From Bradyrhizobium sp. dw_78 (lineage in GTDB: Bacteria; Pseudomonadota; Alphaproteobacteria; Rhizobiales; Xanthobacteraceae), in the NCBI RefSeq assembly GCF_018449525.1, contig NZ_JAAVUS010000002.1, forward strand, positions 558,001 to 622,000: a stretch of DNA of 64,000 nt, read 5' to 3'. A model generated the notes under the pieces. The model saw nothing but the letters and a program-made list of their open reading frames with translations, was not told where the DNA came from and did no database searches. How positions within the stretch are numbered: the first letter of the stretch is position 1; the number at the start of each line of letters is the position of its first letter. The position numbers were made by a program, and so were the translations under genes. Positions 62,274 to 64,000 of this stretch are shown piece after piece.

Positions 62274-63758
62274 ATGGCCAAAGACGGAAAAGCCTACCTT
62301 TCAAGCCTGCACGACGACCGGACGATCTATATCGACGGACGAAGGGTCGCTGACGTTACGACCGACCGCAGCTTTCACAGCGTGGTCGAGACCGCGGCCG
62401 GCCTGTACGACTATCAGGCCGCTCCCGAGAATCTCGAACAGATGACGTTCCAATCGCCGACCAGCGGCGAGCGGGTGAATTTGGCTTGGCTGCTTCCGAA
62501 GACCTACGGGGATCTCGTCAGGCGCCGTCAGGCGATCGAAAAATGGTCCGCGCTGTCCTGCGGCATGTTCGGCCGGTCGCCGGACCATGTCGCATCCACA
62601 TTGGCCGGTTTTCGGATGGGGCTTGCAGCCTTCCGCGACTACAATCCCGCCCGCGCCGCCGCTCTGGAATCCTATTTCCAATATGCGCGGGACAACGACC
62701 TTTTCCTGTCCTACGTCATCATCAACCCGCAATCGGACAAGGCCAGATCGGCCGGCGGCCAACCCGACCCGCATCTGGTGGCGTCCGTCGTCGACGAGGA
62801 CTCCACAGGCATCACCATTCGCGGCGCGAAAATGCTGGCGACCAGCGGCATCATGGCCAATGAGTTGCTGGTGTCGGGATTCCAGTCGTTGCAGGCCGGA
62901 GACGAAGCCTACGCCTTCACCGCCGTCGTTCCGCTGGGCGCCAAGGGCCTCACCTTGATGTCCCGGCGCAGCTACGAGCAAAACGCGACCTCCCAATTCG
63001 ATTACCCGCTTTCGTCCAGGTTCGACGAGAACGACGCCGTCGTTCATTTCGACGATGTGAAGATCCCGTGGGACCGCGTCTTCGTCTTCAAGGACCTGAA
63101 GATGGCGCAAGCCCAGTGGCACGACACCAGGGCTCATGTTTTCCAGAACTACCAGTGCATCGTCCGGCTGTCGGTGAAACTGAAGTTCCTGCTCGGGCTG
63201 GCGCGCAAGATCGCCGAGGTCAACAACATCATCAACTATCCCCAGGTCCGCGAGACCCTCGGATTGCTGGCGGCGAAGGTCAGCAACATCGAGGCGCTGG
63301 TGATCGCGATGGAAATCAAAGGCGAGATGTTCCAGGGGTTCTACGTTCCGGATCGCAGCATTCTTTGCACCGCCCAGGTCATCGCCCAGACCACCTACCC
63401 CGAAGTCGTCGAGGCGATCCGCTCGCTGTCGGGCGGCGGCATGATCATGGTCCCGTCGTCCTATGCCGATTTCGCCACGCCGGAAACCAACGCCATCATT
63501 CACAAGACGCAGCGCTCGACGGTTGCGACATCGGAGCAGCGCGTCAAGCTGATGAAACTCGCATGGGACGCCGTCGGCTCCGAGTTCGGCTCGCGCCATC
63601 TGCAATATGAGATGTTCTATTCCGGCGCGCCTCTCGTGACGCGCGGAAACTCCTTCCGGTTCTTCGATTGGGATGAAGTGAAGGGCACCGTCGATCAGTT
63701 CATGGGCAGCTATGGCCTGCCCGGTAGCAGTCCAAAACTTTCCGACGCCGCCGAGTAG
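62274..63758 (+). CDS. 4-hydroxyphenylacetate 3-hydroxylase-family oxygenase (HpaB-like)
   Basis: 494 residues, an acyl-CoA-dehydrogenase-like fold using free reduced FADH2. Typical segments are LVRRRQAIEKWSALSCGMFG in the N-terminal domain and VHFDDVKIPWDRVFVFKD, followed by TYPEVVEAIRSLSGGGMIMV in the C-domain. It hydroxylates a phenolic or heterocyclic ring and needs a separate flavin reductase; no HpaC is next to it. The ATG has ggag upstream. It is preceded by a 242-base spacer, so it may have its own promoter, and followed after 9 bases by an amidase gene. Confidence 0.88.
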   Translation: MAKDGKAYLSSLHDDRTIYIDGRRVADVTTDRSFHSVVETAAGLYDYQAAPENLEQMTFQSPTSGERVNLAWLLPKTYGDLVRRRQAIEKWSALSCGMFGRSPDHVASTLAGFRMGLAAFRDYNPARAAALESYFQYARDNDLFLSYVIINPQSDKARSAGGQPDPHLVASVVDEDSTGITIRGAKMLATSGIMANELLVSGFQSLQAGDEAYAFTAVVPLGAKGLTLMSRRSYEQNATSQFDYPLSSRFDENDAVVHFDDVKIPWDRVFVFKDLKMAQAQWHDTRAHVFQNYQCIVRLSVKLKFLLGLARKIAEVNNIINYPQVRETLGLLAAKVSNIEALVIAMEIKGEMFQGFYVPDRSILCTAQVIAQTTYPEVVEAIRSLSGGGMIMVPSSYADFATPETNAIIHKTQRSTVATSEQRVKLMKLAWDAVGSEFGSRHLQYEMFYSGAPLVTRGNSFRFFDWDEVKGTVDQFMGSYGLPGSSPKLSDAAE

Positions 63759-63767
63759 TCAGCCGAT

Positions 63768-64000
63768 ATGTACAGTCCGGAAGAAATCAGGCGTCTGGCC
63801 TTCGTCGAACATGGTCCATCGTCGCTGCGGCTGAAACAGGCCGGCCCGCTCTCGGACCTGTCATTCGCGGCGAAGGATCTGATGGACGTCGCCGGATACA
63901 AATCAGCCTGGGGCAATCCGGACCGGCTGCGCGACGCGGAGCCAGCCCTTGCGACGGCCCCCGCCGTGCTGGCGCCGCTGATGGCCGGCGCGCATCTCAT
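63768..64000 (+). CDS. Amidase signature-family enzyme, N-terminal part
   Basis: Open from ATG 63768 through the right edge (77 full codons); the rest lies outside. LSFAAKDLMDVAGYKSAWGN carries the conserved Lys (residue 36) of the Ser-cisSer-Lys amidase triad. The Ser residues would come later. It starts 9 bases after the HpaB-type gene, so it belongs to the same operon. Relatives include AtzF/AtzE, glutamyl-tRNA amidotransferase A and many catabolic amidases. It would cleave an amide or urea-like product of the pathway. Confidence 0.83.
   Translation, partial: MYSPEEIRRLAFVEHGPSSLRLKQAGPLSDLSFAAKDLMDVAGYKSAWGNPDRLRDAEPALATAPAVLAPLMAGAHL

Noticed and set aside
1..64000. CRISPR array, tRNA, rRNA, integrase, transposase or lanmodulin gene
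   Set aside because: I looked for spaced direct repeats, tRNA cloverleaf sequences, IS/integrase motifs and EF-hand loops, and saw none that could be supported.

Overview
The window looks like chromosome from an alphaproteobacterium of the Bradyrhizobium/Rhodopseudomonas/Afipia group. It is G+C-rich and carries the palindromic REP-type repeats (gagcatgatc ... gatcatgctc and relatives) that I associate with that group. It also combines a lanthanide/PQQ alcohol oxidation locus, glutathione-linked formaldehyde oxidation and several accessory catabolic clusters. The taxon is inferred; no rRNA or tRNA gene was recognised. Coding density is high, with no phage, transposase or CRISPR array.

Region A (1-25,994) is a lanthanide/PQQ alcohol oxidation and C1 module. 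It holds a quinoprotein-associated metallo-beta-lactamase protein (cut by the left edge), a fused SoxYZ-like carrier, a c-type cytochrome, and the PQQ-associated ABC ATPase and permease with, 14 kb away, their substrate-binding protein and beta-propeller protein. These resemble the lut genes of Methylobacterium and ped genes of Pseudomonas. It also holds a TonB-dependent receptor, a two-component system like FlhSR/MxaYX, a NitT/TauT-type ABC transporter, the operon adhC-gfa-fghA, an orphan 26-residue pqqA, an IorAB-type molybdenum hydroxylase, and a PQQ alcohol dehydrogenase with the lanthanide-type extra Asp but no vicinal Cys-Cys. The dehydrogenase is preceded by a Tat-type Rieske protein. 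Alcohol would be oxidised in the periplasm, and formaldehyde would pass to the glutathione pathway in the cytoplasm.

Region B (26,548-28,733) is a chemoreceptor gene and a repeat-bearing spacer.

Region C (28,734-49,412) looks like one catabolic regulon for an unidentified, probably aromatic, acid. It has a Rieske oxygenase with 7Fe ferredoxin and a distant ferredoxin reductase, a flavin monooxygenase, a class II aldolase, a gamma-glutamyltransferase-like enzyme, a class I glutamine amidotransferase, a branched-chain-type ABC transporter, a GntR/FCD regulator, a scattered tripartite tricarboxylate transporter, UbiD and UbiX, and an FAD hydroxylase. Four copies of a 12-bp core, TGAAATGAAACA, lie in front of the monooxygenase gene, livH, tctA and ubiD, and tie the parts together.

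Region D (49,651-64,000) starts with a RidA-family gene and a roughly 550-bp structured repeat. It continues with two divergent operons. The leftward one has a BMP-type (nucleoside-class) ABC transporter, a 2-oxoglutarate/Fe oxygenase-like protein, an alpha/beta hydrolase, an FAD-linked oxidase and a flavodoxin-fold oxidoreductase. The rightward one has an alpha/beta hydrolase, an 8-oxoguanine-deaminase-type amidohydrolase, an HpaB-type hydroxylase and an amidase cut by the right edge. Together they suggest uptake and breakdown of a purine-like or N-heterocyclic compound.
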